Shown here: positions 63,856 to 64,000 of the stretch, piece after piece | How the letters are laid out: every line of letters begins with the position of its first letter | Numbering within the stretch: the stretch's first letter is position 1 | Assembly: GCF_012034245.1 (NCBI RefSeq) | Contig: NZ_JAATEO010000010.1 | Span: 124,001-188,000 of the forward strand | Direction: 5' to 3' | DNA: 64,000 bases | Origin: Micromonospora thermarum | GTDB lineage: Bacteria > Actinomycetota > Actinomycetes > Mycobacteriales > Micromonosporaceae | The notes under the pieces: generated by a model | What the model saw: the letters and a program-made list of their open reading frames with translations, nothing else | Databases searched by the model: none | What the model was told of the DNA's origin: nothing | Made by a program: the position numbers and the translations under genes

Positions 63856-64000
63856 GCGTGACCTCGCTCCCTGCACGAGCGGTGCGGGACACGCCGGGGC
63901 GCCCCGAGGCCTGGTCACCGCCCGTCCTAGGACCGATGGTGGCAGGCGCCGGAGCGCCCCATGAGGAGTTCTCGTTATTGACCCGGGGTTGCCGCGTCAG

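Overview
The window is very GC-rich, densely packed actinomycete chromosome. GTG and TTG starts are frequent, and many stop/start pairs overlap by 4 bp as ATGA or GTGA. The gene content points to a Micromonosporaceae member, most likely Micromonospora or a close relative: a MurD2/MurL pair, XRE-DUF397 pairs, an AftA-like arabinofuranosyltransferase and a c-di-AMP riboswitch ahead of a secreted C39 protein. This placement is inference from content, not a database match. I see no rRNA, tRNA, CRISPR array, phage or insertion sequence.

Region 1 (1-7.2 kb) holds stress and sensing genes: a YaaA protein, an orphan TAXI lipoprotein, an ECF41 sigma factor (sigJ type) with a DoxX gene, a two-component system and a DUF952 protein. 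Two near-identical ECF41-type promoters precede sigJ and doxX, so the sigma factor probably drives itself and doxX.

Region 2 (7.2-30.9 kb) is one large cell-envelope glycopolymer locus. Five scattered genes (acetyltransferase, 6-dehydrogenase, 2-epimerase, Gfo/Idh 3-dehydrogenase, DegT aminotransferase) are together sufficient on paper for a UDP-2,3-diacetamido-uronic acid. A fused cytidylyltransferase/SDR protein would make CDP-ribitol, a TagF-like enzyme would polymerise it, and a TagGH-like ABC transporter would export the chain. A TarS-like GT2, three GT4 enzymes, three members of an uncharacterised partner family, another GT2, a methyltransferase and an AftA-like enzyme would decorate or extend it. 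A divergent TetR gene with an operator sits ahead of the export/ribitol operon.

Region 3 (30.9-41.7 kb) holds small metabolic, repair and regulatory genes: hydrolase, AlkD-like, DUF1801, RidA with a convergent HxlR regulator, an XRE/DUF397 locus, a c-di-AMP riboswitch with a short leader ORF and a C39-like secreted protein, an acyltransferase and an AlkB-like dioxygenase.

Region 4 (41.7-64 kb) holds a nucleobase transporter, ParC and ParE, a methyltransferase, a secreted transglycosylase-like protein, divergent murD2/murL, a PucR regulator, a TrmH-type methyltransferase, a GH10-CBM2 xylanase, a TPP enzyme, a decayed XRE-DUF397 locus, a class A PBP and a membrane protein. Four copies of a palindromic intergenic element lie at 30.8, 43.1, 53.0 and 63.0 kb.
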